DNA of 64,000 nt from Bryum argenteum (Eukaryota > Streptophyta > Bryopsida > Bryales > Bryaceae), in the NCBI GenBank assembly GCA_037043015.1, contig CM073321.1:12656001-12720000 (forward strand). Reading direction: 5' to 3'. Below the pieces are notes generated by a model. It saw only the letters and a program-made list of their open reading frames with translations. It was not told the DNA's origin and ran no database searches. Shown piece by piece: positions 34,191 through 46,900 of the stretch (positions within the stretch are counted from its first letter, which is position 1; each line of letters begins with the position of its first letter). Made by a program: the position numbers and the translations under genes.

Positions 34191-37100
34191 AAATCATTTG
34201 AAGTTAAGTCACCGAGAAATCCGGAATATTTCTAAAAATAGAAATTACATAATTGTAATAAAAAAACCGGATTCGTGAGGAAAATGGATAACCCAAACTC
34301 AAATTAACAAAATAATCACATATTGGGCACTAGAATGTTAACCCCTAAATGCGCCGAATGTCGAAAAACGACATTTTGGATGGAAGGCAGAACTTTGAAT
34401 AGCCATATCTTCTTCATCCGAGGTCCGTTTTGGATGAAATCACTTGGGTTATGCTCCAAATCAAGTCTAGTTTGTATTGTAAAATTTGCAATAAAGTATG
34501 AATTAATGGAATGCACTTTAGTGAAGACAGCTCTTCTATTTTATTGAAACTCCAAGCATGGGGCATGTATTATCATTTCAAGCCAATTATGTGAAATTAA
34601 AAATAGTTTTTCATGATTTACTTTTTCATGGTCATGATCTTAAGGTGATTCTTAACAACTTTGCAGTAAGAAGTTTTCTGATCATAATGATTTTGCTATT
34701 CGATTTGCAATGATGTTTGGTCAACATAAACGTGACAAAATGGATGATATTTCAGGAGCTATATCTCCTTCATTCACCATTGGATTTCAACTTAATTTTT
34801 TGGGATGGCCTATAATTAAAGTCTAGTCTAAGTGATAGAAACCTTAACTAGATCTAAGATGTTTTAAAGATAAGGCATGAAATTTAATGCAAAGGATCTA
34901 GTTTTTGACTATTTTTCCTTTGTCAAATTTACGGTAGCTTTTACTAAGGCATTCATTTACATGGCTTTTATTTGAACCAAGAATTTGGAGAAACTAATTT
35001 TTGTGGCGAGTTAATGTATGGCGAGTTAATGTATTATTAGTAAAGAAATTAGTCAAGTTTACATCAAACCATAAAACCGTAATGAAAAACTCTAAACCCT
35101 AGACCATAACTAACTTACCTTTTGATATTTTAAAACCGATAACTTTAATAATAAAACTTTTACCATTGCTGCAATTATTTTTTACCACAATTCATCCGAC
35201 TACACAAAGAACAAAAGAAACTTCTAGTTGTTAAAGAGATAATGTCATTTGTTATTTGAACCTTTACAAGATTACCTTAATTACAGTATACTGAGAAAAA
35301 CATGAAAATATTTAATTACATGAAACTTATACTTAATAAATGTACAGAGGTAAAACAAATTGTTCTCGTCGTGTACCTTGGATTGATGTAGTCTTGACTA
35401 ATTCAATTTAATTTTATACTAAATTAAGTACGCAGAACTTCGAAGAGTTTTATAGAGCTGTGATAGAGTATGAAATGGAGAGTAGAATTATAGAGTAATT
35501 ATGTGAATCTATTTGCTTTACTTCCATATTTCAATCCTAACAATTGTTAGGTTTATTTTAGTGAATTAGCATGTAAAATGGACGACACTATTATCTAACA
35601 TTTGCTAAGCCGTTATGCCTAGCGTTTATGCTCAATTTATCAAAATCAACAGGTGATGTGAAGTATTGTAAGATTTGTATTTACTAAAACACGTATTATT
35701 AAAAGATTAATACTTTGTACATTAAAACAGTTATAGTAAATAAAATATTGAATTTATTTAAATGTCATTCTATAAGATTAGTTTCTACTTAAGTAGGTGT
35801 GGTATTTTAAGTATGATATTCAATTATGTTGGATGTGGTATTCTAGAAATGGATATTATAAACATAATATTCAATATATTTATGTGAAATACTATTTTAT
35901 AAGTATTTAGATAGTGAATAAGTTGAGGAATTATAAGTTTATTACTTACTTTTTTCAAGTGTGATATTTCCATATATGATATTTAAAGTATAATATTATT
36001 GGTTTAGAATTAAGTCTTGTTAACATTTAGTGAGTAAATATATTTTACAGGTTTAGTATTCTATGTGTGATATTCACACATAATAATATTTTGTTTTACT
36101 TCAATTCTTATGCTAAGATGAATTTTATATTATGGTATTCTAAACCTATTTTCAAAAATTTAGAATGTATCCGCATTTAAGGTGATGGTCCTATATGGGT
36201 TCCCATCCGTAGTCTCTCCACTCAAAAGGAGGTGCCCCTCTCAATTCCACACACATTTTTAACATCCTAGAGTTGTGTTTTGAGAAATGAAGTTTGCGAA
36301 TCTCGTGGACATATTCATGAACTACTCCAATAATTTGACCTCACCCAATTCGCAACATATTAGAGTGTCCGGACTAGTCCTTTATCCAAAAAACAGGACA
36401 TGTCTCACATGCACGAAAATAGTGAAAAGGACAAATCCGGACTATCAAATTGTATTATATTTTCCTTAAAATTTCTACATCGGTCCATATTTAAGTAATT
36501 TACAAGGTTTTTGAGATGTTACATACAATTGCATTCTAGGTAGTCCACCATGTTCCAAAGAAATTTGATTTGGGGTTAATTTGAAAAAAGTACATAGAGA
36601 GTGGCAAAAGTGTTCATTTGGAGATTGGACTTTGGGGAATCTGAAGCACATGAACATGGATGTTTGGTCAAAATTCAGAAATTCTTCATGTAATAGTTTA
36701 TGCAAGAAATGTATGCAAATCTGTCCTGCCAGGAAAGTTCAAGGAACGGACTCAAGTCACATGTTTGGAGGCTGTCAATGAAGGTGGTAATGTCCAATGC
36801 AAGTAGCGATGTGTCCAGATAGAAGTGGCTGAGGGGCATGTACTTGACATGGGAAGAAGTTGAAGCGCTCCCACCAAGCGGCATTGAGCATGTTCGTCAA
36901 TGATGGTGACCGTGTACCATGGAGTCATCAAGTGTGCGACAGATCTCATGGCATTTTTGAAGTTCCCCCCTGAACCACGGGCGGGAGATTTTTCTAGAGG
37001 GCTGCAAAAACAGATGAGTCTCCCCCCCTAAGTTTCATTGAGTGGTACTTCAAGCCGTCCGATTGCTTGAAATAGGGCGGCTGTAAACAGAGCATCCAAA

Positions 37101-39796
37101 TGCAATTGTACGTCACCATCCATGAAACTCTATGTACATGGGAGTGTCATTTCAAAGACTAAGATGTAATTATTTTTAATACCTGGTTTGGGTACCCTAA
37201 CCAATTTACAAGAGTACTTGGTTGTTCTGGAAGAGAACCATTAGTGTATATAGTTCGTACTGCCTCTGTCCTACTATAATTGTACAGTAGGTTCTCTCAA
37301 ATCTACCTCTCAAGGTAGATTTAAGAGAGCCTACTGGACAATAATAATAGGACGGATGGAGTATATTTTAAGGAGGGAACAAAAAAATAACTAAATAATT
37401 TATTATTTTATTTATTTATTTTTTTGTAATTTTAAGATATCAATAAAATAAAAGACAATTCTTAACTCCTAAAGGTCCAAAGTGTTTTGGTACCTCCAAA
37501 CTCAAAAACTGCGATTTGTAGAGGAACCTAAAGTTGACCACTTAAGCAATTTTTCAGTCATAATTGAAGCTGAATATTACGGGGTTATTTTTCTTGCATA
37601 GGGAAATAGGGTTCTCAACGTATGGTCAATTAAAAATAAATTTTTGGGCAATATTTAAATTACAATGCGTAATTGATGAAAAGTAACATACGTAAATAGT
37701 ACCAATTATAATAATGTTTATAATTTTTTACTTTGATCTCCATCATCACTAAAAAAATGTGAAATTTACAAAGTCTACCCTATTCCCATGTTATTGGTGT
37801 CCCATCTATTACTTGATTTTCAATTCGGGTACAAATTGCACTTTTATTTATAAGTGCAGTACCTAACTTGAAGTTATTTCTTGAAATAGAATTTGTATCG
37901 AATCCTAATGTGCCATGACTAACGCGTTTGGACGAGGAGCTACACTTGCCAACAAGGAGCAACCGCAATTGAAAAATGTTGAATCAATAGCAAAAACTCC
38001 TCCAAACTTGCAGTAATAGGTTTTTGTACAATACGTATTATAAAGAGTGTAATGCACATTTGGACGGTATCAAATATATATTTGTTTTGTGACAAGAAAG
38101 CAAATAATGTTTTATTTGGAGTAAACTAAACAAAACTTTCTTTCATCATGAATGTATTTAAGTTTTAACTTGCAATAAATGCATGTTCTCATATCGACTA
38201 TTTGTTACGAAAATGTTTATAAAATATCTTGAGTGTTAATAATTCTTGTATAGAAGTTTTGCATGTTGCAATGACATTTATTAAGTGTACATTGTTATGA
38301 AGAAAATAGGGTTTCTACATTGATAGTGATTTGGTATTATAATTTGAAAAAATTAGGGATGTTGGTCAAAACAAATTGCAAATGTATAGTACCCTCTAGA
38401 TGATTTACGAATTCAGCACTAAGGGACACTTTCCCCATCAACTTTGAACATTGCATGTGCACTCAAATATCATCCGATTTCAAAACCGTAAAGTGCATCA
38501 CATCCGCAATAAAGACTTCTAGATCTTCAATACGATTATACACATTTATCAATGAAAAGAATATACACAATTACAAATACTTCACACGTTGTGCACAAAC
38601 AAGTGTTACCATTCTTTGCTTCAATTTGAATGTTCATTCTAGCTTGCAAATTTGAAATGAGCTTGGAAATTTGTTCTTTAGGTACTATAGCTCAATCTTG
38701 ATGCATGATTTGTATCTCTTCCGCTTGGATTGTGGTGTAGAAAAACTTCTAAAAAGATATTGCGTAGTATTTATAGCAGATTAATGAGTCATCCTTTAAA
38801 ATCGGCAAGAATAGTAAACGTATTTGAGCTTAGCAATTAGTGCATGAGAGATATTACTCCATTTATCATGCACCACCCATCACTTTCGACTACAGCATTG
38901 TAAAGGTGCGGGGAGGGCTTCAGTGTGAATGCGACGCACTTTACGATTTTGAAATTGGATCATTTTCAAGTGCACAGGCAATGTTCAAAGATGATGGGAA
39001 AACTGTCCCTCACTACTGAATTCGTAAATCATCTGGAGGGTACTGTACATTGCACTTCTTAGGTGCAAAATTAACGAATCCGGTGTTAATGAGAGTTGAA
39101 AGACAGTCATACTATCATTCAGTCATGAGATACACTTATGTAACTTAGAATATCTCAACCGTGGCATTCATCTTCAATAAGGGAACTTGAAAGGTGGCAT
39201 ATAATATAGATAGCATACCTACGTTTAGATTGAATAACCAAGCCTTCTGAGATTCGTAACATTTCTTCTTGTTCGAGCGCAGCTCATCAAAAATCAGTTG
39301 AGTATGAGGGCATATGTTCGCGAACTCTGCATGAAGAGGAGCATAAAGATACAAAATACAAGATCAATGATGGGAAAGGGTAGAGGAGAGGGCACATAGA
39401 CATCACCAAGGATGCAACAGTACAGGTCAAAGATATTAAGGGGAGCACAATAAAGACATGTTAGCTGCTTAGCGAGGACAACCGTCAAGGCTAGCGAAGG
39501 TGGCCTAGAGGTCGGAGACGGCGATCAGCAAATCAGTGACCCTACAAGGTAAGGCACCTATGACCACATTGAGGGGCCCATTGGCACAACTTGGCAATTC
39601 ACTTCTAGAGCTTGTCCGATCCCAACCTACTCTCCCAAAACTGCCAACCACCAACTCGTAATTAGCCCTTCATGAGCGTGCTCACTAATGAAACAATGCT
39701 TACTGTGAGGTTCTCCACTTTGAATTGTGAGGTTCTTTACTTCGAATTGTGAGCTCCTAATAGTTTAAGAATTTGAGATCTAGAAGATAACTCTTC

Positions 39797-39892
39797 TTTA
39801 CAAGATATAATGCAAAGAGGCTACATTTTCTACATTTTCAGTGGTCTTTAGAAGATATAATGCAAAGAGGCTACATTTTCTACATTTTCTAC
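39797..39892 (+). repeat. Two-copy tandem repeat, about 60 bp
   Basis: AGATATAATGCAAAGAGGC followed by TACATTTTCTACATTTTC occurs twice in direct orientation with almost no divergence, so the duplication is recent. Confidence 0.8.
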
Positions 39893-40444
39893 TCTTTCGA
39901 TGGTCATAGTGCTTTCTCGAAGTCACTTGGACCAAATAATGCCCAGATAATTTTCAAGTGCCCATTTTTCTGGATCAAGGTAAAAGAATAGAAGAAAATT
40001 GTGAAACCTGTCATACTCTTACTCTAGAAGACCCTACGGTTACAATTTTCTGAATAATCTTCCGAACATATAGAATAATAAATTTTGGACTCAATAAAGG
40101 GAAAGTTGAAATTTCATACCCCTTTGGCCTTAAGCGGTTACGAAGATAATAAAAAGCTCTAGGTTCCTTTTATCTTTTGATTACCTACACTTGGACTTAG
40201 GTGTACAATGTAAGAAGTAATAGGTGGAGAAGCCTAGAGAAGAGCAACGGATACATAAATCAACCCAAATAAAAAGCCGAGATCTAATCTGACCCTTAAA
40301 CTATGATCATGAGGGAAACATAAATTTTTCATCACTCACATGGTCGTTAATTAAATAAGTGACTTGCAATTACTTGACAACCCAAGTGAATTTACCCAAC
40401 ATATTTGGATGCTCTGATTAACTATTCATTTCACAAAAACATTT

Positions 40445-40625
40445 AACGAACAAAATGCTTTCTACTACTGATAACGTAAATGAAATACCCAGCTTTCTAC
40501 TACTGAACGTAAATGAAAGACCCAGCGGCGCTGCAACGCCACATCGCCGAACATAATGCTTCCTGCTACTACTGACGTATCGTATATGAAAGTCCCCGCG
40601 GCGCTGCTACGCCACATCGCCTCTT
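40445..40625 (+). repeat. Tandem duplication with GCGGCGCTGC cores
   Basis: Units with CGAACAAAATGCTTTCTACTAC, an ATGAAAGACCC element and GCGGCGCTGCAACGCCACATCGCC-like ends occur twice, about 105 bp apart. An extra partial copy of the TTTCTACTACTGA part sits in between. Confidence 0.65.
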
Positions 40626-41069
40626 GTAGATTTTCCACTCCTCTAGAAGCCCCACGGTAACCAAAATCATGTCAATAATACAACCAAACAAAATGTTCAC
40701 TTAGTATAATGAAATGCTTCGCTTCTTTTAGCCCCACGCTTGCCATAATCTTGTCAATGATACAACCGAAACAAAATAAAATACTATGCTTTTTTTGTTT
40801 GACTTTTTCATTTCCAGTAGTTTAGTAGCTAAAATCCCACCATCATGCATGCACAAACGATTGTCTTCTTTAACTCAAGAGATAAAGACAGGATAGCAGA
40901 TTGCTTACATGTAGGTAGAGTTGGGTCCAAAGGCCTTCCTTCCGAAATTGATGTTGTCCCGGTGGCAGTAGACACCTGAACCCTAAACGAATGAAGACAT
41001 TATCCAGATCACGTCCTTCTTTGACTGTTTGATGTATGCTGTTACCTCTAGATGATTAAGTTCAAGGAA

Positions 41070-42943
41070 TCACAGCCCATCCTTCAGTCCCAACTCGTCA
41101 TCAAGAAAGTCATCATCCTCAAATAATTTGATGAAGCGTGCTTGTTGAGTTTCTCTTTGTTTTCGTCGCCACTGAGTGTAGACGAAAAACGCAAATCCTC
41201 CTAGTGATAAAATCGCGAATAATACAATTGCAATAGTCAATCCATGATGACTTCCCCCCTCCTCAGTAGGTACACCAGCAGGTTCAGTATCTGCCACCAC
41301 TTCTGCAGATGTCATATCTGCCAGAAGTTGAAACGATCAATAAGCAGAAGCCTAACTCATCCTCCTCTTACTTGGCGTCAGTACTCCACAAATTGTTCAT
41401 TAGCGATATAACAATTTTCACTTATCACTCCTGACAATGCATCATTGAGAAGCTGCACAGTAAGCTAATATCACACGGAAACAAGAGAACTTACTCTCTG
41501 AAAAAAAGCTGCAACGAGAAGAGTGGGCTAACGATACTAAATACAAACTTTTCAGATGAGTTAGGCGCATCTACATGCACTCGTGTGCTAAAGCGACCCT
41601 ATCTGCTAAAAAAGCTGAAATCTAAAACTTTTGCAAGGAGTACGTAAGGTCGCTTCTGCATACAAGAATACGTTCGAATCCACGTGACTAGAAGCTTTTA
41701 GATAAACGGTCTATTGCTATCGCAATGATTATGATCCGTCTCAATGACGTGGCATTGCTCCTTTTACATGCATGGTAGCCAGCTTAACAACAGAAGAAGA
41801 TGTAAAAATTCGAAGGGCAGGTGAACTTACTACAAGTCCGGCACACGAGTGTAAGGTTAAACTCGTTCGCTACGAATCGAGTGTAAAAACCTTCGGGACT
41901 TGGACTGAAATCAAATGGGCAAAGCTCCCACTCGTCAAATACGTCGTCTGACTTCAAAATATCCTTCTCATAAAGTCCGCAACGCTTGCAATTCTTCCCT
42001 ACCAAGTTGACGAGAGGCTGCCACCACAACTCAACAAACGTCAGAAACGCATCCTACCAAAAGCAGTCCATGTGTAACTGTTAACAAAACCTACTGTAAG
42101 AAATACCTGCCAAGATTCCAGTCCCAGGAAGGTATATAGTTGGCTCTTGGATTTAATGACAGGCAGGTACACTTTCTCTTCGCCCTGGCATTGGAAATAC
42201 ACTGTAGGCTTTCGTCCAAGCCACTCGTGCGTATTGAGAATTTCCAACAATTGTAATGTTACATTTCCATCTGCTATGACACCTGCTCATAGCGATCCAG
42301 TACAAGGGGTACTCAGTCGTGGTGACAGGCCCGGCAAGTTATAGGAGGAACGGATCGCAAAGACTGAATCTCATGTCTTGGGGACGGCGATCAAGTAGTC
42401 ATTTCGAACCAAAATCATTAACCCACCCAGATGAAACGGCCTCAGGATTCGGTGTATAAACAGTATCTCAGCCCCAGCTTCTAACCCTTATAGTATTATA
42501 TGCCTTCTATATATCCTTGAAAAGGTAACCAGATATCTCGACAAATCTCTGACCGACTGCAGAATTCTCACAAAACCCTGAAGGAAACCAAACTAACAAA
42601 TTACTCAGAAATTGACAACATAACAGCAGAAAGCAACATCAATGAGATTATTGTGACTCCAAATCAAGCGAGGGAATAAGGAGAAACCACAAAGAGTACC
42701 AATCTAACGAATTACCCGAAATTTAAAAGCGAACTGAAATCATAGGCCAAGTAACCGAAAGGAGCAGCAATTAAGGCTCTACAACAAACGAGGTGAAGCG
42801 AGAAATTTGAAACACTACACCTCCGACGCTTGAAACAGAGAAAGCGTCGAGATGAATCATTCCAAGACGAAAAACAGTGGCTTACCGGAAGCGGCAGACA
42901 GGAGCGTGAAGCAGACCGTAACGAGTATGCACAATGGGCCCAT
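41070..42943 (-). CDS. Plant-conserved single-pass membrane protein, 4 exons
   Basis: A fully intact spliced gene on the minus strand: exons 42,943-42,886, 42,270-42,107, 42,017-41,831 and 41,317-41,070. All introns are GT-AG and the phases fit, giving 218 residues ending in TGA. Residues 1-19 are a signal peptide (MGPLCILVTVCFTLLSAAS). The luminal part (about 20-161) has THEWLGRKPTVYFQCQGE, the Cys pair CKRC at 84-87, DVFDEWELCPFDF and VCRTC, with N-glycosylation sites NVT and NLT. A membrane segment runs about 163-184 (TIAIVLFAILSLGGFAFFVY), then RRK and a short acidic cytosolic tail. I recall this arrangement from uncharacterised single-copy plant proteins (DUF7953-like, name from memory). 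Cellular role unknown; secretory-pathway membrane location inferred. It is the only clearly healthy host gene here. Confidence 0.85.
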
Positions 42944-43359
42944 GACAATCACCTGAGGAGTCTGAGGAGAAGGGGCTCGCGAGGATCACCATGTGCGTCC
43001 AAGAGGTCTCGTATATGCACAGGAGAACGGAATGTCGAGTCCCCGAGGGCGAGACCTACGACCGCAAATTGTGCGGAATCTTTCGCATCCAGACCATCCA
43101 GACCGTTCTCAAGTATTGAAAGTACCGGCACCGGTACTGTATTTGTGTATGGTTTAAGGAGCCCCTTCGACAAATTAATCCTCACACTCACATGTGGATT
43201 AGTGATAGAATGAAAGGGCAGATTTGTGAGAGAACATTAGTACTGTGAATCAATTTCGTCATTTCAATCGACCTAGGAATGTCTCTAATATGCCATCGAA
43301 GCATTTAACATTAGCAGATGGCTATCACTAGCTGGCAAGCATGGTTGACCCCATCCTTT

Positions 43360-43960
43360 TCACTACGCTCCCTATATGATATGCCTCGCACGGGCCATCC
43401 TAGATCTGCATTGTCATGGTACTGGAAGAGTAGATGTGAATGAACTAAAGACCTAGACAGGGGGACGTTGGGCCAGCCAAACAAAATTCATCTGTCTAAA
43501 TTCAATGTAAAGCAAAATTAGCACTTTCGTATCAAAAATCGAAAGTAACATGCCTCCAAATTTGGGTGCCATGTCAACCATATTATGTTGTTATGCATGT
43601 ATCGGAAGGGTCTTCAAAGTAGGCCTTCGCCTTTCAGGCTCTAAGTTTTGTCACTACGCTCCCCACACCAAATCGTACGGCTCGGGCTAATCTAGCCAAT
43701 CGTCGCAGAATGGAGATGTTTTTTTGTCAAGGTGTCAAAAGAGTAGAGGCAAACGTAGTCTAGCGCCAACCATGGAGACGAGGGGGCAGCCAAATGAACT
43801 TCACGTGCCTAAATTTAAAGTAGAGCACAATCAAACCTTTGGTATTAAGAAATAAAAAAATGAAAGCATCAAGTCTTCCAAAATGCAAGTGATGTCAACC
43901 ATGCTATGTTGCTATGTTCCTTGAAGGAGGTCCTCAAAGTAGGCATTTAAGCCTTTAGGC
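43360..43960. repeat. Two-copy tandem duplication, about 297 bp
   Basis: The order CACTACGCTCCC, CTCG-GGGC-ATC, AGAGTAGA, GCAGCCAAA-AA-TTCA, CTAAATTYAA, TGTCAACCAT-TATGTTG-TATG, and TCAAAGTAGGC is seen from about 43,360 and again from about 43,657. The copies are well diverged. No coding capacity. Confidence 0.7.
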
Positions 43961-43964
43961 TTTT

Positions 43965-46900
43965 AAAAACTAAGACCCCACTTTATTACTTGATACATGC
44001 ATAGATTTTTTTTAAACATTCCATGTAGATTAAAATTATCTTAAACCATCTTACAGATTGTAATTGCCGAGGTAGCCTCAATTTTTAAAATTTATTTTAA
44101 AATCTACAAAACTTACTCTCGTGATTTTATTGAAACTAGTAAGCATTGCATTCATTCAATTATTTGACCATAGTCTTTTAAAATTAGGAGTCCAATTACG
44201 ACATTGGTTTAAAGTATTTCTTAATCTTTCATTACTTATGAATATAAGAACATTATCCCTTAGCTTGTTTGACACCCTATTTAAACATATGAATTTTGAA
44301 ATTCCTTACTACCAATTTTGGCTATTTGAACTTTTGGAATGCTTTAAAGTTTTAGTTCCTACATTCAATCAAGTTTAATTTTATTACATTTGCTTTAACT
44401 TTAGCTATAATCTTAGTTGATGATTTTTTTATAAAAAATTTACTTTAAATTTGAATATGCATTGTGTCTACTTTAGAAAAGTCGTTCTCACTTAAATTTC
44501 TAAATTTCGAGGAAATTTTTTAAGAGAGCTTTTTCTTCCTCTATAAAATGAGAGATTTACGGTCCACATGAAATACATTTAATTTGGTGAGAAAACATGG
44601 ATGTATTCCAGTAAGACTCTAAATACAAATACGAAAAGATTTGCAAAGTATTGAAGAAATTTCTCTCTTAGGAAACAAATAATATTCCTCTTAGCTTAGT
44701 TGTAGCCTTTTGTATTTTGTATAGCACACACTCTTAATCAATTTTATCATTATGCAACTACCGGTGACAAAAAATAGAATTTTTATTAAATCATGAAGTA
44801 TGATTCTATCTTGATTTATAACAAAATAAATCTCTTATTTTTTTGAGTTTTTATTGTGTTCATTAATTTTAGAAATTGAGGTCTAGAAATAGTTTTTAAA
44901 CCAAACTTCTTCATAGATATGAAATGCACACTTTATAGTACATTTTATTGCTCTCCAAAGTCCTTTAACATTTGGGGCATTTAAACTATTTAAACATATA
45001 AACTTCAAGTAGTTGCATCACGAATCTTTTTTGGTGTGAGTAGTTTACATTGTTGCAGAGATTAACAAATTTGTTACCTTTGAGGTATCAATAGAGCCTA
45101 CACAAGGAAAAAAAACTTCGATATTTTTCACAAACTGAGATAAATTACCAAACATCTTTATTAATAGCTTTTGAAATGACTCCAAAGAAGACCTATAACT
45201 ACTTTGTTTTGATAAGGAAGTGATTAAAAACAAGTCACACGGAAGTTACGTAGAAGTTCAACCAAATATAGGCATACCAAATTGATTAAAAGTAAGATAC
45301 CTTTACCTTTAAATGCCCCAACCTACTTCTGGCACAAATAATATTTTGCAAGGGTGAAATTTCCTCAAGATCTACCTGAAATAAACCAAATCCTGAAATG
45401 GGTCTTTTCCACTAAGATAAAGGCTACAATATCCTCACATCTTGGATTAAGAATATATCGTTAACACAAAAATGGAATGAAAGTTTAGACCCAATCTAAC
45501 AAAGAAAGTTAGAATCCATTTGTAAATGGGAATATAGCTCCTCGAGAACCATATATTTCCTTCTTTCTTTCAATGTTACTGCAGGATTGCAAATTGAATG
45601 TCTAAATTACTCAAATCCAAATTTTTCATTCTAAAAAATTGATGGATGTTAGGTTCTATAGCCTTTGAGGTGAATTCCATTAATTGGTGGTTTGAATTCA
45701 AAAAATATTTTACAATGATCTTGATCCGCATAAAGTTTTATTCTAAAAAAATACAGAAGTATAGCAATTAAGTAGGATCTTGGTCATTTGGAGCCCCACA
45801 TGACTACGTGACCTTAGATATTAGATTGTGCTAGGAAGATCTCAACCATAAGATTTCTTGACGCCTTTAAGATAATGGAAAACACAAAAAGGACGGGATT
45901 GTCGGATTGTTCCTCGAGAATGGAGAATAAAGGAGTTTGGGCCTATTTGTTGCAATACTTGCACCTCCCTTTACCGAGGCCCTATTGCCTTCGTTTGTCT
46001 ATGACTGCAACCTTCTGATCATTTTTATTTTTAATATTTACAACCACATCTTGGACTATTTTCACCCCTTGAATATATAGTTTACAAAGTTTTGTTTTAA
46101 GTAGCTTACTCGTGAAATATGATTATGAAATTTGGGCGATTATAGAGCAGTCCCTCTCAATACAAGCTGGACAAATACTAAAGAGCTATACACCCCCTTT
46201 TCATAAAAAATTCCACTACTTATATTTATCCCAATGAAAACCTTGTATGTCTTAATTCACTAGAATCATCAAGTAGTCAAATAAAACCTACTTTAAAAAA
46301 TTGATCTTATTATAAATTGATTACATGATTCTGATAAATGACTAATAAAATATTAGGTTAGCTAAGTATCCTCAGTAAGGTTTTAAGCTAGCTTACTAAG
46401 TCTTAAAATTAAGTCCAGTAGCCAATGTTCCATGTTTTATTCTCATATTTCAGCTATTTTAATACAATTTTTTTTTTCTTCTAAATTTCTGATGATTAGT
46501 CCCTAATGATGATTTTGTTACTAAATTGTATGAGATAGATTGTTATTTAGTGAAATTAAGATTTTTCCTTAACACCTCAAGCCAAAAGACCTGAATTCCA
46601 TAATTTACTCTAAAACTCCTCTCTAGTAATACAAGATTAAAAAGTCCAAGTTTTAACCACATGATCTAATATCTAACTAATACAAGTACTTATTAAGCGG
46701 ATGCTAAATTGAAATCCCCTAAGTATTCCTAAAAGTATGATATTCAAATTTTTAGTTTTTTACCAGATGCAAGATTCATAATCAAAATTGTTACCTAAAA
46801 ATTCCTAATTAACTAAGTTCATAATTCTCGAATTTTTAGTTATGTTCATAAGATTAAATTATCCATGTGTACAATACTACTTATGCATAAATCTCAAAAT

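Larger units (their letters stand above)
34200..41060. other. Gene-poor A+T-rich region
   Basis: No gene I can support. Short frames around 36,570-37,180 show some protein-like text on the plus strand but are interrupted every few tens of codons. Small features: an inverted pair GTCCGGACTAGTCC and GGACAAATCCGGAC near 36,368 and 36,430. The last part may include the 3' untranslated sequence of the gene at 41,070. Confidence 0.5.

Noticed and set aside
36287-37190. Possible coding remnant on the plus strand
   Set aside because: Fragments of protein-like text change frame every few tens of codons, and no domain or splice pattern joins them.
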